The notes beneath the pieces were generated by a model, which saw only the letters and a list, made by a program, of their open reading frames with translations, did not search any database and was not told the DNA's origin. The translations under genes were made by a program, and so were the position numbers. Positions 18,507 through 28,057 of a stretch of 64,000 nt of DNA are shown here, in pieces. Within the stretch, counting starts at the first letter, position 1, and each line of letters begins with the position of its first letter. The stretch covers positions 1 to 64,000 of the forward strand of contig JABLTG010000025.1 in assembly GCA_016618085.1 (NCBI GenBank), in the 5' to 3' direction. The stretch is from Neovahlkampfia damariscottae (taxonomy: Eukaryota; Heterolobosea; Selenaionea; Neovahlkampfiida; Neovahlkampfiidae).

Positions 18507-20030
18507 TTATCTTTGATCCAAATAATTTTTAAAACTACATAATACAGGACGATGATCAGAACAATTTTCATCCATGTGAATTTTATAATTATCAATTACT
18601 TCAAATTTCTTTTTTGATTTGATAAATATTCGATCACAATATGCAGGTACTCTTTGTTTTTTACCTGTATCATAATCATTTGTCCATTTATCAAATTTAT
18701 AAGTTGGCATAAATTTAATATCATCTTCAAAAAAATCATTGAAAACATTTTTCTTTTTCTTTTCAATATTCAATTGATCATTCAATAATAATGTATCAAT
18801 TTCACCAATTGAAATTAAATTTAAAGCATCTTGTCTTGATAAATTAAGTCTATAATTAAAATCTCCATAAAAATAACAAAAATCATGATCAACAGGATTT
18901 AATTTTTCATTTTGAAAAAACTTTTTTTCTTTCATAATTTGATTAAAATTTTCATTTCTTTCTTCAATTTTTGATTTTCCAGATTCAAAATGAGTATTTA
19001 TAAAACAAAAAGAATTTCCATATAAATCAAATCTATAAGAAATACATCCCTTATTACCTAAACCAACTTTTCCAAAACCAAGTTGTGTCCATTCAAAATT
19101 TGATAAACCATTAAAATGTTCATTTTTTACATACATTATATGATACATTCCAACTAATTGTTGAGAAATTATTTTTTTGAATTTATTAGGAGAAAAATGA
19201 TTAGAAAAATGATCATCCCAAGTTTTCATTGCTTTTGATTGACTTTTTACAATTGAATATAAACTCATATCAACTTCTTGAAATCCAATAACATAAATAT
19301 CTCCTTCTCTTTCTTTGATTGAATTTTTTAGAATCCAAGGAGCAATTGAAACAGAATATCCTTCTCCAACATTCCAAGTACAAATTACAACTTTTAAATT
19401 TTTACCTATATCTTTTGAATTCATATTTGAAAATGGATTTGTATTCAACTTTATAGTACCATTTTTCTTTGACACAATTTCATATATTTTTTTTGATTTT
19501 TTTTCTTCTTCTTCTTGTTTGATGAAGAAATCATCATTGATTATAATTTGATCTTCATTTGATGCTGTTCCATTTCCAGATGCATTTTTTCTTGGTGATT
19601 TATAAACAATAACTTCTGAATCATTGGATTGAAAAGATAGGTATTTTTTTGAAAAATTTTTGAAAGAAGTTGATTTTGTTAATGTTGAAAAAGATCTTGA
19701 AGCAAAATTTTTTTTCTTCTTCTCTTCATCAGTCCAATCAGATGATGAAGATACAGAAGATGAAACTGAATTTTCTTTGAGGTAATTTTGTTCTGCTAAA
19801 TTACGTAATTGTTGTAATGTTAATGGTTTCTTTTTTTCTTCTTCTTTTTCTTCTTCTTCTTCTATTGGTTTGAATTTTTGTAAAAGTGATAAATAATAAT
19901 TGATTGTTTTTTTATTATTTTCAATTTTATTTTTATTCATTATTTCATCAGTTTGAAGGTATTCTTGATAATAATCAAGTTCAACTAATCTTTCAATTAA
20001 GTCATCTTCTGATAAATAAGAGTTTGTCAT
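18507..20030 (-). CDS. Inositol polyphosphate 5-phosphatase
   Basis: A single-exon 507-residue protein. The N-terminal 190 residues are low-complexity and rich in E, K and S. The catalytic domain follows with all the usual motifs: 'VVICTWNVGEGY' (metal-binding N), 'YVIGFQEVDM' (E), 'FINTHFESG' (H), 'YFYGDFNYRLNLSRQ' (GDxNYR), 'VPAYCDRIF' (PAWxDRI-type) and 'NCSDHRPVLCSF' (SDHxPV). It removes the 5-phosphate of phosphoinositides or soluble inositol phosphates. No membrane anchor or CAAX motif is seen at the C-terminus ('YLDQR'). An ATTGGTC box lies about 50 bases before the start. The tail-to-tail spacing with SMC5 is 5 bases. Confidence 0.92.
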   Translation of the reverse strand: MTNSYLSEDDLIERLVELDYYQEYLQTDEIMNKNKIENNKKTINYYLSLLQKFKPIEEEEEKEEEKKKPLTLQQLRNLAEQNYLKENSVSSSVSSSSDWTDEEKKKKNFASRSFSTLTKSTSFKNFSKKYLSFQSNDSEVIVYKSPRKNASGNGTASNEDQIIINDDFFIKQEEEEKKSKKIYEIVSKKNGTIKLNTNPFSNMNSKDIGKNLKVVICTWNVGEGYSVSIAPWILKNSIKEREGDIYVIGFQEVDMSLYSIVKSQSKAMKTWDDHFSNHFSPNKFKKIISQQLVGMYHIMYVKNEHFNGLSNFEWTQLGFGKVGLGNKGCISYRFDLYGNSFCFINTHFESGKSKIEERNENFNQIMKEKKFFQNEKLNPVDHDFCYFYGDFNYRLNLSRQDALNLISIGEIDTLLLNDQLNIEKKKKNVFNDFFEDDIKFMPTYKFDKWTNDYDTGKKQRVPAYCDRIFIKSKKKFEVIDNYKIHMDENCSDHRPVLCSFKNYLDQR

Positions 20031-20094
20031 GACTGTCGTTTAACAGCAAGTTGTAAAGATATTTTGATTTTTGACCAATAAAATTTTATTAATT

Positions 20095-21187
20095 TTATTT
20101 TGAATAAAAATCTTTCAGGTTATTACAATCTTTTAAATTGTTTTTAATGGATGGAAAATTCATTTGTTCAAGAAAATTGTTCAATTTTTCATTTTCAAAA
20201 TTTTTCATTTCCAAAGAAGTAATTTCAATTGAATCATCATAACGAAACTCAAGTAATTTACGAGATAATCGAATATTATCCATAGATGCTTCGATTCTTT
20301 CAAAATAATTAAATTATAGTTGTTTTTTTTTATTACTTTTGTCGCAAAGTTCCTTTGCTGAATTTTATGACATTTTCAAGGGTTTCATGTTCATTTAGCA
20401 ATCTGGCTGCATTTTTTATACCAATTCCAGCGCAACCAGGAACTTATTTTTAATTGGAGAAAATGAATTTTACTGTTATCTGCTTTGTCCCCAACTAAAC
20501 ATTGGAAATCCAAAAATTGTTTTGAAGTTATTCCAAATTTTGTTTTAATATCCATTTCATCTTGACGAATAAAATTCAATTAAATAAATTCCAGCTTACT
20601 GATGAAAATCCGTTTCATTGGATCATAAATTGTTACATTTTCATCCAGTAATTGATAAAGATCTTTGTCTGATGAAACAATAATGACGTGATTCTCTTGA
20701 TTTAAACTTAAAACTTTTGAGTAATTAGCAATTAAATCATCAGCTTCAAAATAATCTTTTTGGATTTTCGACAAACCTAATAACTAAGTACCAGTAAAAT
20801 TTTTCGATTTTTTTGTTACTTCAGTCATTTCATGAACCAAAGGAAATTGATTCAATAAATTCTTTGAAATATAAATAATTATTTTTGAAAATTACAGTCT
20901 CTGTTTTTTTTCTATTCGTTTTGTAAGAAGAATAAATTTCGTGTCTGAAATTTGTTTTTGAATCAAAAAATAAACCATAATGATCTCCTTTGAATTGTTT
21001 AATGATTGAAAATAAAATTCTTGTATAATTATAAACAGCATTTACCGGTACATTTGATAAATTTTTCATGTCTTTTAAATTATTCAAATTTGAAAAATAA
21101 CCACGATAGCTTTGAAGCGTAAATAAAACATAATTCATACATTATCGGTTGTCCATCAATCAAAATTAAAGTTTTTAATTTATTCAT
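20095..21187 (-). CDS. 5'-3' exonuclease of the bacterial DNA polymerase I type
   Basis: The gene is cut into seven short exons by introns of about 30-40 bases, for example 21110-21140. Joined by frame, the protein begins 'MNKLKTLILIDGQPIIYRGY' and holds 'GLFFDSKTNFRHEIYSSYKT'. 'FEADDLIANYSK' (the E-A-D-D-L metal site) and 'VSSDKDLYQLL' (S-D-K-D) follow, then 'LVGDKADNIPGCAGIGIKNA', where a splice falls between N and I. These are the metal-binding acidic residues and the helix-hairpin-helix of the Pol I 5'-nuclease / FEN superfamily. Length is about 310 residues, as in stand-alone bacterial or organellar exonucleases, so an organelle role in primer removal is possible. I see no clear presequence. 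Confidence 0.85.
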
Positions 21188-21264
21188 CCACTTCACACTT
21201 TTGTTTTGTGAAAAAAAATGAAGAAATCTGATTGGATTATGAAATAAATTTTATTTGATTATTT

Positions 21265-22338
21265 TTAAGGCTTAAAGATAAAATCTAAAATGGATGATAA
21301 ATAACCTGCTTTTTGTGGTTCTTTTGTTATTTTTTTTTCTGATTTTATTTCGGAATATTTTCTTTTTTTAATAGGTGTTTCTCCTTCATCAAAAATTGAA
21401 TTTTCATCTAAGGTATTTTCAATAACAAAACCATTATATTTTTCATTTATAATATCTTTATCAATACATTCAACAACACCAATCATTAATGAATTAAAAA
21501 TCTTTCCATTTTTACTGAGTGCTTTTTGAGCTTGAATATTTTTTTTGTATCTATTTGAAAATTAGTTTTAATTGTTTTTTTATATCTCAAACTTGATGTG
21601 CATCCAATTTCCATTTCCAACTTTGTGCTCTAAAATTTCACCATATAAACCAAATTGTTTCAACACAAAACCAGTTTGTTTTGGTGTAAATCCAAAAACT
21701 GTTATCCAATTCTGTTCCAACTCTTGAGTATTTTGAATATTTCCTCTTTCAATTGTTTTTAATTTTTTAATAAAACAACTTACCCAGTTTCATAAAAAGG
21801 ATCCATTTGAGCTGGTGATTTTATATTTGTATTTGGTGTTATCATAGGGAAATCATCTTGATGTGGTGTATATAAATTGAAATCTGTGCCAATTTGAACA
21901 TTACTTATTCCAAGATTTGGTGTGGAAAAATCTAATTTTTTTTCAATGGTCGGATTCTGTTCAATTTTTTAATTGAGTTCAATAATTTACTTCTGGTTGA
22001 TAAAATGAAGTTCCAATAACATCATTTGAATCCAAAATCGACTGATTTGGTGGTAAACCATCGTCAACATCATAATTTGTTTTTTTAGTTTCTGAAAAGG
22101 TAAAACGACTTATATCATGATCTTTTTTATCATCTCTTTCAAATAATAGTTAATTTAATTTTTTTCTATACTTTTTCAAAAAGTTACTTTCAAAGATGGA
22201 AGAATCTGACTGAGGTTGAATTTCAAGGTTTGAAGTGTAATAATCGTTATAATCTACATTTTAAAATTAATGAATTTCTTTACTTCTTTTGAAAGAGAAA
22301 TTGTCCTCTTCTCTACCACGTGAACTATAAAATGACAT
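21265..22338 (-). CDS. NUP35/NUP53-type nucleoporin
   Basis: Six or more exons joined by small introns give a protein of about 290 residues. The N-terminal half is disordered and polar ('PPNQSILDSNDVIGTSFYQP', 'PNTNIKSPAQMDPFYET'). The central MPPN/RRM-like domain matches NUP35: 'NWITVFGFTPKQTGFVLKQF' , 'GLYGEILEHKVGNGNWMHIK', then after a splice 'YKKNIQAQKALSKNGKIFNS' and 'LMIGVVECIDKDII'. These correspond to the family's dimerising domain with its NW-x-I strand and IGV strand. The C-terminus 'AGYLSSILDFIFKP' looks like the amphipathic membrane-binding helix found at the end of NUP35/NUP53. It should sit in the nuclear pore inner ring. Confidence 0.85.
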
Positions 22339-22481
22339 GAAAACAATTTGATTGGATGTTTGTTTTGGAAAAAACACAACAAAAAAAATAAATTTCAAAC
22401 AAAAAACACTGATCTATTATCCTAAAATTTTAAATTCCAATAAATTGACCAATTGATTCACAATTAACGTCCAAAAAAAAA

Positions 22482-22943
22482 ATGAGCACAGAAGTAAGAC
22501 TCTTGTGATGAATTTAAATTCTTTAGATCTCTAATGTTATCAAAAACCATGTGAAATTTCTGGAAAAACTTCAATTAAAACTTGATAAAACACAAAAAAT
22601 ATATTCTCTTGATGATCTTGAAAAATATGGAAATTCCTCTGATGAATATGAGGAGGAAGAAGATAATTTAAGTGATATGGAAGCTTCTGAAGATTCTTCT
22701 GATGGAGAAGAGTCATCTGATGAAGATACACATGACTTACAAGTGGAGGAAGAATCTGAAGATGAAGAAGAGGAGTCATCTGAAAGTGAAGAATACAAAT
22801 CAAGCTCAGATGAAATTGTTGAAGAAAAACCGAAAAAAGAAAAAAATAAAAAAAAAAGAAAAATGAAAGAAAAAAAAAAACATCATAAAAAACAGAAAAC
22901 GAAACAATCCTCAATTCATAGTTATATCAATTCAAATAAATAA
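22482..22943 (+). CDS. Acidic/basic low-complexity nuclear-type protein
   Basis: Exon 1 is only 'MSTE' and is joined across an intron at 22494-22526 to 'ISNVIKNHVKFLEKLQLKLD'. The joined protein has about 142 residues. After a short helical start it has 'KIYSLDDLEKYGN', a long acidic and serine-rich stretch, and a lysine-rich tail ('KPKKEKNKKKRKMKEKKKHH'). This arrangement is typical of nucleolar or chromatin-associated proteins, but I do not recognise a family. A GACCAATTG box stands 30 bases before the start. Confidence 0.6.
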
Positions 22944-23024
22944 CCAATTTTGATCCCGATTTTTTATTGATAATGTTCTTATTTTGTTATTTTTCCGAAC
23001 CAATCAGATTGCAAGTTCTAATTG

Positions 23025-24194
23025 ATGGACAACGACATGGAACAACGAGTGGCGAAGTCAGGAAAAAGATCATCCAAACTAGTTGTTGTATTTAATAATT
23101 CAAGTGTTTCAGGCAGTACAAATGAAGTTGGTGAAGAAACAAAAAACAAAAGAGAAATAAAAGACATAAATCTTGACAAATTAAGAGAGAATATTTCAGT
23201 ACCAAACTCAGATAACGAAGAAGACGATGAAGACATGAAAATTAAAAATTGTTTTTCATCCGAAGAAAAAATAAAAAAAAAAACAACTCCGGAAACACAA
23301 AGTGATGAGTTGGATTTTTTGCAAGACGAAATTTTTGGAAACAAAAATAACCAATATGACAAAAATGATAGTAAAATCATGGCTGTAGTTGAAGCACCGA
23401 AAAAGAAACCTTCATTAAAATCACTTAAGAAGTACAAAAACGAAAAAAAAGAAGAAATTGTTGAAGATGAAAAAAGACAACAGATTCTAGATGAACTTGA
23501 CAGAATTGAAAAAGAAGAATATTCTAATGATGACTATGAAAATGAAATTGAAGAAGAAGAAGACCAATCGGAAGAACTTCCAATATTTGGTGGAATAAAA
23601 AGTATGATGAATTTGAACGATTACAAAGATGTTAGAGTGAAAGAGGGATATTTAATTGTCTCAACAAATGATCAAGAAAGAGCTCATAAACGATTTATAA
23701 TCGCGTCCAAAGGAGAAGGAAAAGTACTAATTACAGTTTGGAACAATGATAGAGGTCCAAAATCATATTCTCCAATTCATAAATTGTACACTTCTCAACA
23801 TGTTATTCAAGAGAAATATCCTTTTAAAACTTCAAAGAAATCATTGACTATCGAAAAAAACATGTCTTTTATACACAGCTTAGAAATCATACCAAACAAA
23901 GGCGGTCCAAAAGAAAGACTCAGATTGTGGTCTGAAACTGAGAGAGATGCTATTGAATGGGAATTGTCAATCGAAGCAATGTTAACTTTTCAAAAAGAAC
24001 CACAAGAACTTCAACCTGCTCCTCAAGAAGGCAAAGAAGAAATTGAAGAACAAAAAGACGAAAAAAATATTCCAACAAGTACTGGAAGAGTAGGAAAATT
24101 GAAAGGATTTTTCTCGAAATTAATTGCAAATAATAATGATTCTAAAAATAATTCAACTCCAAAAAAGAGAAATTTTTCATTTTTAAAAAAATAA
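23025..24194 (+). CDS. PH-domain protein
   Basis: A single-exon protein of 389 residues starting 'MDNDMEQRVAKSGKRSSKLV'; the ATG follows a GAACCAATC box by about 25 bases. Residues 1-195 are charged and mostly disordered with a coiled-coil patch ('QQILDELDRIEKEEYSNDD'). Residues about 205-325 form a pleckstrin-homology-like domain: 'VKEGYLIVSTNDQERAHKRF', 'GKVLITVWNNDRG', 'LRLWSETERDAIEWELSIEA' with the conserved tryptophan in the last helix. The tail is basic ('KNNSTPKKRNFSFLKK'). It probably binds membranes or acts as a scaffold; the ligand is unknown. The stop is 6 bases from that of the convergent JmjC gene. Confidence 0.7.
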   Translation: MDNDMEQRVAKSGKRSSKLVVVFNNSSVSGSTNEVGEETKNKREIKDINLDKLRENISVPNSDNEEDDEDMKIKNCFSSEEKIKKKTTPETQSDELDFLQDEIFGNKNNQYDKNDSKIMAVVEAPKKKPSLKSLKKYKNEKKEEIVEDEKRQQILDELDRIEKEEYSNDDYENEIEEEEDQSEELPIFGGIKSMMNLNDYKDVRVKEGYLIVSTNDQERAHKRFIIASKGEGKVLITVWNNDRGPKSYSPIHKLYTSQHVIQEKYPFKTSKKSLTIEKNMSFIHSLEIIPNKGGPKERLRLWSETERDAIEWELSIEAMLTFQKEPQELQPAPQEGKEEIEEQKDEKNIPTSTGRVGKLKGFFSKLIANNNDSKNNSTPKKRNFSFLKK

Positions 24195-24200
24195 AATGTT

Positions 24201-25646
24201 TTATAATGAGATCAATCCATTGAATGCCAAAACACGAATCAAATTTTCAACTTTTTCGAGTTTGAAATTCTTAATATCTGAAAAATCACTTAAACAAAAA
24301 TTATCCTTTTGAATTCTTATCCAATCTAAAATTGAATGCAATTCTTCTTTTACATTCAATTCAATTCTTATCAATGACGAAACATCTTCATTTCCGAAAT
24401 TATTATGAATGACATATTTTCCATTTGTTTTAATTAAAACTGATATTGGATTCATTCTAAAATTTGTATTTAAATCAAATTTAAAATCTTCTTTTTTTTC
24501 AGAATGTTCATCTCTTGGAAAGAAAATTGAATTTGGCATGATATCATTGGTCTTTAATAATTTGATTTTTTCTTTCAAATCTTCAAGTAATTTTGATAAA
24601 TACTCTTTTGATTCTGTCTCATTATTGATTAAAATTCCTTTTCTCCATTTCAAATCTTTGTTCAGTAAACAATGAATCGCTGAACAAACCATATCACTCC
24701 ATTTTTGAGAAAATAAACTGACATTAATAGAAATTGAATCTTCTAAACACTCAACTTTATGCCAATGTCCAGATGGAAAATAGAGACAATCACCAGGTTT
24801 CAAAATAATCACTTCTTCGTCCTTAATTTCTTCAGGATTTGAATTGAATTCAGGATTGATATGATGAAATACTTTCAATTGTTGTTCAACATTACTTTGA
24901 TCTTTATAATGTGGAGTGAATCCTCTTTGCACTTCAGTTACATTTGATTTTTTCAAAGTCCATTTTTTGATACCTGATAATTGAAATGTGAAGTTTTCCA
25001 TAAAATCTATATGCCATCCTGTTAAATGACCCTTTTTCGAAATGAAGGTTTCAATTTCTCCTCTTTTTTCGTCTTGTGTTGATTCTGTTTGCCCAATGAA
25101 ATAACCCGCAAAATTTTGACCCAAACCGTAACTGATATCTTTCACAAAAAATTCTTCCAAGTTTTCAGGTGCTCTGAAATATAAAGAAGCACCACAATTT
25201 TGTAAAATTTTCACTTTTTCCAAATCTTCAAGTTGGAAACTAGAAATCACTTTTTCTTTATTTTTCATCCAAATGTGAATTCCTCCTTCAGTCGGTGTTT
25301 CTTCAAGTAGTTCATCAAGGTCCAAAGAAAACATATAATTCTTCATAAAATTTTTGAATCTTTTCAAAGGTGCGTTTGAAGTCGCAAAACATTTCTTTGT
25401 GTAGATGTCTTTCAAAAAATCTTCTTTTTTCAATGGATATAAAAATGTATCAAGAACATCTTGTTCTCCTGACATGTCTAATGGTATGGAAGGAAATTGA
25501 TTTTTTAAATTTTCATCTTTTTCATCAAATGTTAAAAGTGTGAGTTCATCATTTGATTTTGTTTTGTATTGAAGTTCCGCTTTGGTTCTTTTATTTTTGT
25601 CTTCTTCGTTTTTTAATTTTCTTTTCTTTTCTTTCTTTTTGTTCAT
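24201..25646 (-). CDS. JmjC/cupin-type 2-oxoglutarate oxygenase
   Basis: A single-exon protein of 481 residues with a basic start ('MNKKKEKKRKLKNEEDKNKR'). The double-stranded beta-helix core has the Fe(II) pair in 'GWHIDFMENFTFQLSG' (H-x-D) and the distal histidine in 'FPSGHWHKVECLEDSISINV'. The strand 'GIKKWTLKKSN' is the usual KxW segment before the oxoglutarate-binding part. This matches the NO66/MINA53 and bacterial YcfD (cupin_4) group of ribosomal oxygenases, which hydroxylate ribosomal proteins, though a histone demethylase cannot be excluded. An ATTGGTC/GACCAAT box lies about 10 bases before the start. The C-terminal winged-helix region expected of ribosomal oxygenases fits the last 150 residues. 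Confidence 0.8.
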   Translation of the reverse strand: MNKKKEKKRKLKNEEDKNKRTKAELQYKTKSNDELTLLTFDEKDENLKNQFPSIPLDMSGEQDVLDTFLYPLKKEDFLKDIYTKKCFATSNAPLKRFKNFMKNYMFSLDLDELLEETPTEGGIHIWMKNKEKVISSFQLEDLEKVKILQNCGASLYFRAPENLEEFFVKDISYGLGQNFAGYFIGQTESTQDEKRGEIETFISKKGHLTGWHIDFMENFTFQLSGIKKWTLKKSNVTEVQRGFTPHYKDQSNVEQQLKVFHHINPEFNSNPEEIKDEEVIILKPGDCLYFPSGHWHKVECLEDSISINVSLFSQKWSDMVCSAIHCLLNKDLKWRKGILINNETESKEYLSKLLEDLKEKIKLLKTNDIMPNSIFFPRDEHSEKKEDFKFDLNTNFRMNPISVLIKTNGKYVIHNNFGNEDVSSLIRIELNVKEELHSILDWIRIQKDNFCLSDFSDIKNFKLEKVENLIRVLAFNGLISL

Positions 25647-25785
25647 CAAAACTCAATTGGTCAATTCAAAACAGTAGAATTTATCCACTTTATCAAAAAT
25701 TTATCAGAAAAAATCTCTATTTTACAAATTTTCGCCACATATTGTTAAATAATTTCCAAATGCAATTGGGAGAATTAAATATTCT

Positions 25786-26175
25786 TTATTGTTGAAATTT
25801 CCACCACAAGTTCATCCCAAATAAATTCATTCTTGAAGGGTATGTTAAAACTACATTTAATCCTTTGGTTTTTGAGAATTCCATTGTTTTATTAAGGATT
25901 CCGTTTCCTTTTTCAATTTCTTTTCCTTTGATGTCTTCAATCACCCATGAAATTGGCGGAGGTGATGCAAGTAGGTGTGCTTTTTTTTGATTTTTTTCCG
26001 TGGAAATTGGAAATTTGCAGGTGTTTCTTGGATAATTCCAAAATACTGATCCTGCCATACAATTTTTAATATCTCCTCTGACACATGATCCACTGTCAGC
26101 TGTGAAACGACAATTTTGTTGAGCATAAGTGAGTGTGATCAAAACGATCATCATGATGAGTATTGTGAGCTTCAT
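25786..26175 (-). CDS. Small secreted cysteine-containing protein
   Basis: The start is set at 'MKLTILIMMIVLITLTYAQQ', a clear signal peptide with likely cleavage after the YA. The mature part of about 110 residues has four cysteines in its first 45 residues ('NCRFTADSGSCVRGDIKNCM' and 'NYPRNTCKFP'), suggesting two disulfides. It ends in a short beta-rich tail ('NVVLTYPSRMNLFGMNLWWK'). I do not recognise the family. It shares its upstream region with the divergent DUF4476-like gene at 26367, where several CCAAT/ATTGG boxes lie. Confidence 0.6.
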   Translation of the reverse strand: MKLTILIMMIVLITLTYAQQNCRFTADSGSCVRGDIKNCMAGSVFWNYPRNTCKFPISTEKNQKKAHLLASPPPISWVIEDIKGKEIEKGNGILNKTMEFSKTKGLNVVLTYPSRMNLFGMNLWWKFQQ

Positions 26176-26366
26176 TTGTTTCTTCGGCAATAGTTTAGAA
26201 GGATTTTGAACCAATTAAACTTCTTATTGCTTCCAATTGTTAGTTTTAGAATCCAAAAATCAGTCTTGTTGGAATTAATCCTCAAATCATCTTGACTTTG
26301 AGTTTCTACAAATCTTCTAATCATTAATCTTCCAATCATTGTTGACCAATAACTTCGAAATTGTTC

Positions 26367-26969
26367 ATGCATCAATACCAAAGCACAGACCAAGTTCCTT
26401 TGTTAAAAAACAACCAAAGTGAGGTAATCGAAATAGTTGATGATGTAACTCCAAGAAGAATTGTACCACCAAAAAATTTGCAAAACCCTCGAAATCCGGT
26501 TCGAAAAATGTTTTCCTTTAATTTTCTTTCAGATGATTCAATTACAAATGCAAAGACAACAACAACAACAACAACAACAGTTCAATCAAAACAGTTTGTT
26601 AGATCAACCAAAAGTGAAAAGTTACGCAGTTTCCACTCTTCCTGGTCTCAGCGATGAATTTGTTGTTGAAAAAGTTGCAGAAATTAAAAAAATTACTTTC
26701 AGTACAGAAAAAAGAGAAATGATCAAACAAATTTGTCAAACAAATTCATTAACTTGTCAACAAGCAAGATTATTCACAGATCTCTTTCGTGCTAGTTATG
26801 AAAAGGTTTGACAATTTTTCAATATATTAATTGTATTTAAAAATAACAGAAACTATTAATTATTGACGATTTTCAATTGTCAGATCCAAAAGAAAACATG
26901 AAACATCTTTTGGATACATTCGATTTTGAAGAAGATAAAAAACTAACCCATTTTAAATTACTAAAATAA
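26367..26969 (+). CDS. DUF4476-like protein with polyglutamine stretch
   Basis: Three exons: 'MHQYQSTDQVPLLKNNQSEV' ... 'NPRNP', then 'MIQLQMQRQQQ...' after an intron at about 26500-26533, then 'KLLIIDDFQLSDPKENMKHL' after an intron at about 26806-26850. A CAA run encodes eight glutamines. The C-terminal 90 residues ('FSTEKREMIKQICQTNSLTC', 'QQARLFTDLFRASYEKKLLI', 'LLDTFDFEEDKKL') follow the helical DUF4476 pattern of residues that end in an F-x-x-x-x-K/R helix. The function of that domain is unknown. Two CCAAT boxes are within 40 bases of the ATG. Confidence 0.6.
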
Positions 26970-27103
26970 ATTTGATATATTCAAAACAAAGCCACCATGT
27001 CAATTTATTTTCATTCAAATTTGGAAGTTTTTCCATTCGGAAATTTATGATTGGTTTGCTCCACTTTTGGATAATTTCTTATCTAAAATCCACATTTAAA
27101 CAA

Positions 27104-27685
27104 ATGAACCAAAACCCCGGTTCAATCAAATCTCTTTTACACATGATGAAAAAATTGGATGGACAAGCAACTTTGTCTTTCGGAAAGAACACTACATCCA
27201 CAAGAAATGCTCACTTCAACTTTCTTGAAGATCTAAAGAAGGTTCTAATCAACGACATGTGGATCTTATCTGCAGGTTGGATCACAATGACTGAAGCAGT
27301 ATTATACTCATGGTCTAGAAGTTCAATGACTTTCCTCTATAATCCTAGCTCATATTACTATTTCAAGTTTCTCGAAAATGGAGATATTACCTTGAATAGA
27401 AGTTTGATACGAGATTTTGTAACACCTGCCAAAATCATACTTGAAGAAGGTTCATGGGATATTTCTGAAGTTGAAAATTGTTATGTTTTGCATTTCAAAA
27501 TTAGAGGATATGTGCTTCCTTCTGGAGAAAACATTTACGAACAAGAAAAGATTTTTGATGTTGAATCATTTTATCACATGGAATCTTTGAACACAAAATT
27601 CATGATTCTCAAACTTGTGAAATTGCAAAAAGACAGAGGTGATATCAGTTTTTTAGAGTGGAAAAAAATATTCACTGAAATGTAA
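27104..27685 (+). CDS. Uncharacterised protein
   Basis: The reading frame stays open from 26972, but the best start is the ATG at 27104 ('MNQNPGSIKSLLHMMKKLDG'), giving 193 residues. It is mostly beta-rich: 'DMWILSAGWITMTEAVLYSW', 'FYHMESLNTKFMILKLVKLQ', with a lysine/glutamate-rich C-terminus. No signal peptide, membrane helix or known motif was recognised. It lies 134 bases past the DUF4476-like gene on the same strand. The upstream stretch contains splice-like GTAAG-free AT sequence, so a missing first exon is possible. Confidence 0.5.
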   Translation: MNQNPGSIKSLLHMMKKLDGQATLSFGKNTTSTRNAHFNFLEDLKKVLINDMWILSAGWITMTEAVLYSWSRSSMTFLYNPSSYYYFKFLENGDITLNRSLIRDFVTPAKIILEEGSWDISEVENCYVLHFKIRGYVLPSGENIYEQEKIFDVESFYHMESLNTKFMILKLVKLQKDRGDISFLEWKKIFTEM

Positions 27686-27764
27686 ATAAATTTATTATTA
27701 TTATTTTGAAATGATCATTTTTTATTGATTTTTTCATTTATCTATCCTATCCAATTGAACATAA

Positions 27765-27938
27765 ATGGCAGTGGTTTTTCGTATTAACGTAATAAACAAC
27801 TTTTTACAAAGTAAGTTTGTGGATAAATTATTCTGTTCCATGATGAACCATCTGTTGAGAATTCAGTTGAGAAAGTATGATGATTTGTTTTTACTTAGAT
27901 TGGAGAAATTAAAAAATTGTTCAATCAGAGCAACTTGA
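27765..27938 (+). CDS. Possible 57-residue basic helical protein
   Basis: A short frame begins 'MAVVFRINVINNFLQSKFVD' and continues 'LLRIQLRKYDDLFLLRLEKL', an amphipathic basic helix of the sort seen in small mitochondrial or ribosomal proteins. A CCAAT box (ATCCAATTG) lies only 10 bases before the ATG, as in other host genes here. A perfect donor-like GTAAGT lies inside, so splicing could alter the product, though I found no splice that keeps a long frame. The rest of the 27686-28057 gap holds only AT-rich DNA. Confidence 0.35.
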   Translation: MAVVFRINVINNFLQSKFVDKLFCSMMNHLLRIQLRKYDDLFLLRLEKLKNCSIRAT

Positions 27939-28057
27939 AAACAAAAAATAAAAGGAATGAAACTTTTAAAAGACAAACTGACTGTGATTAATTCTAGATG
28001 TAAAATTTCTATCTTTCTATTGGTCCACTGTTTCTAAATCAAAAAAACTGTTTGGCC

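Noticed and set aside
22571-22914. Serine-rich and leucine-rich minus-strand frames
   Set aside because: They mirror the acidic/serine-rich coding of the plus-strand gene, which has a CCAAT box and a fitting first exon.
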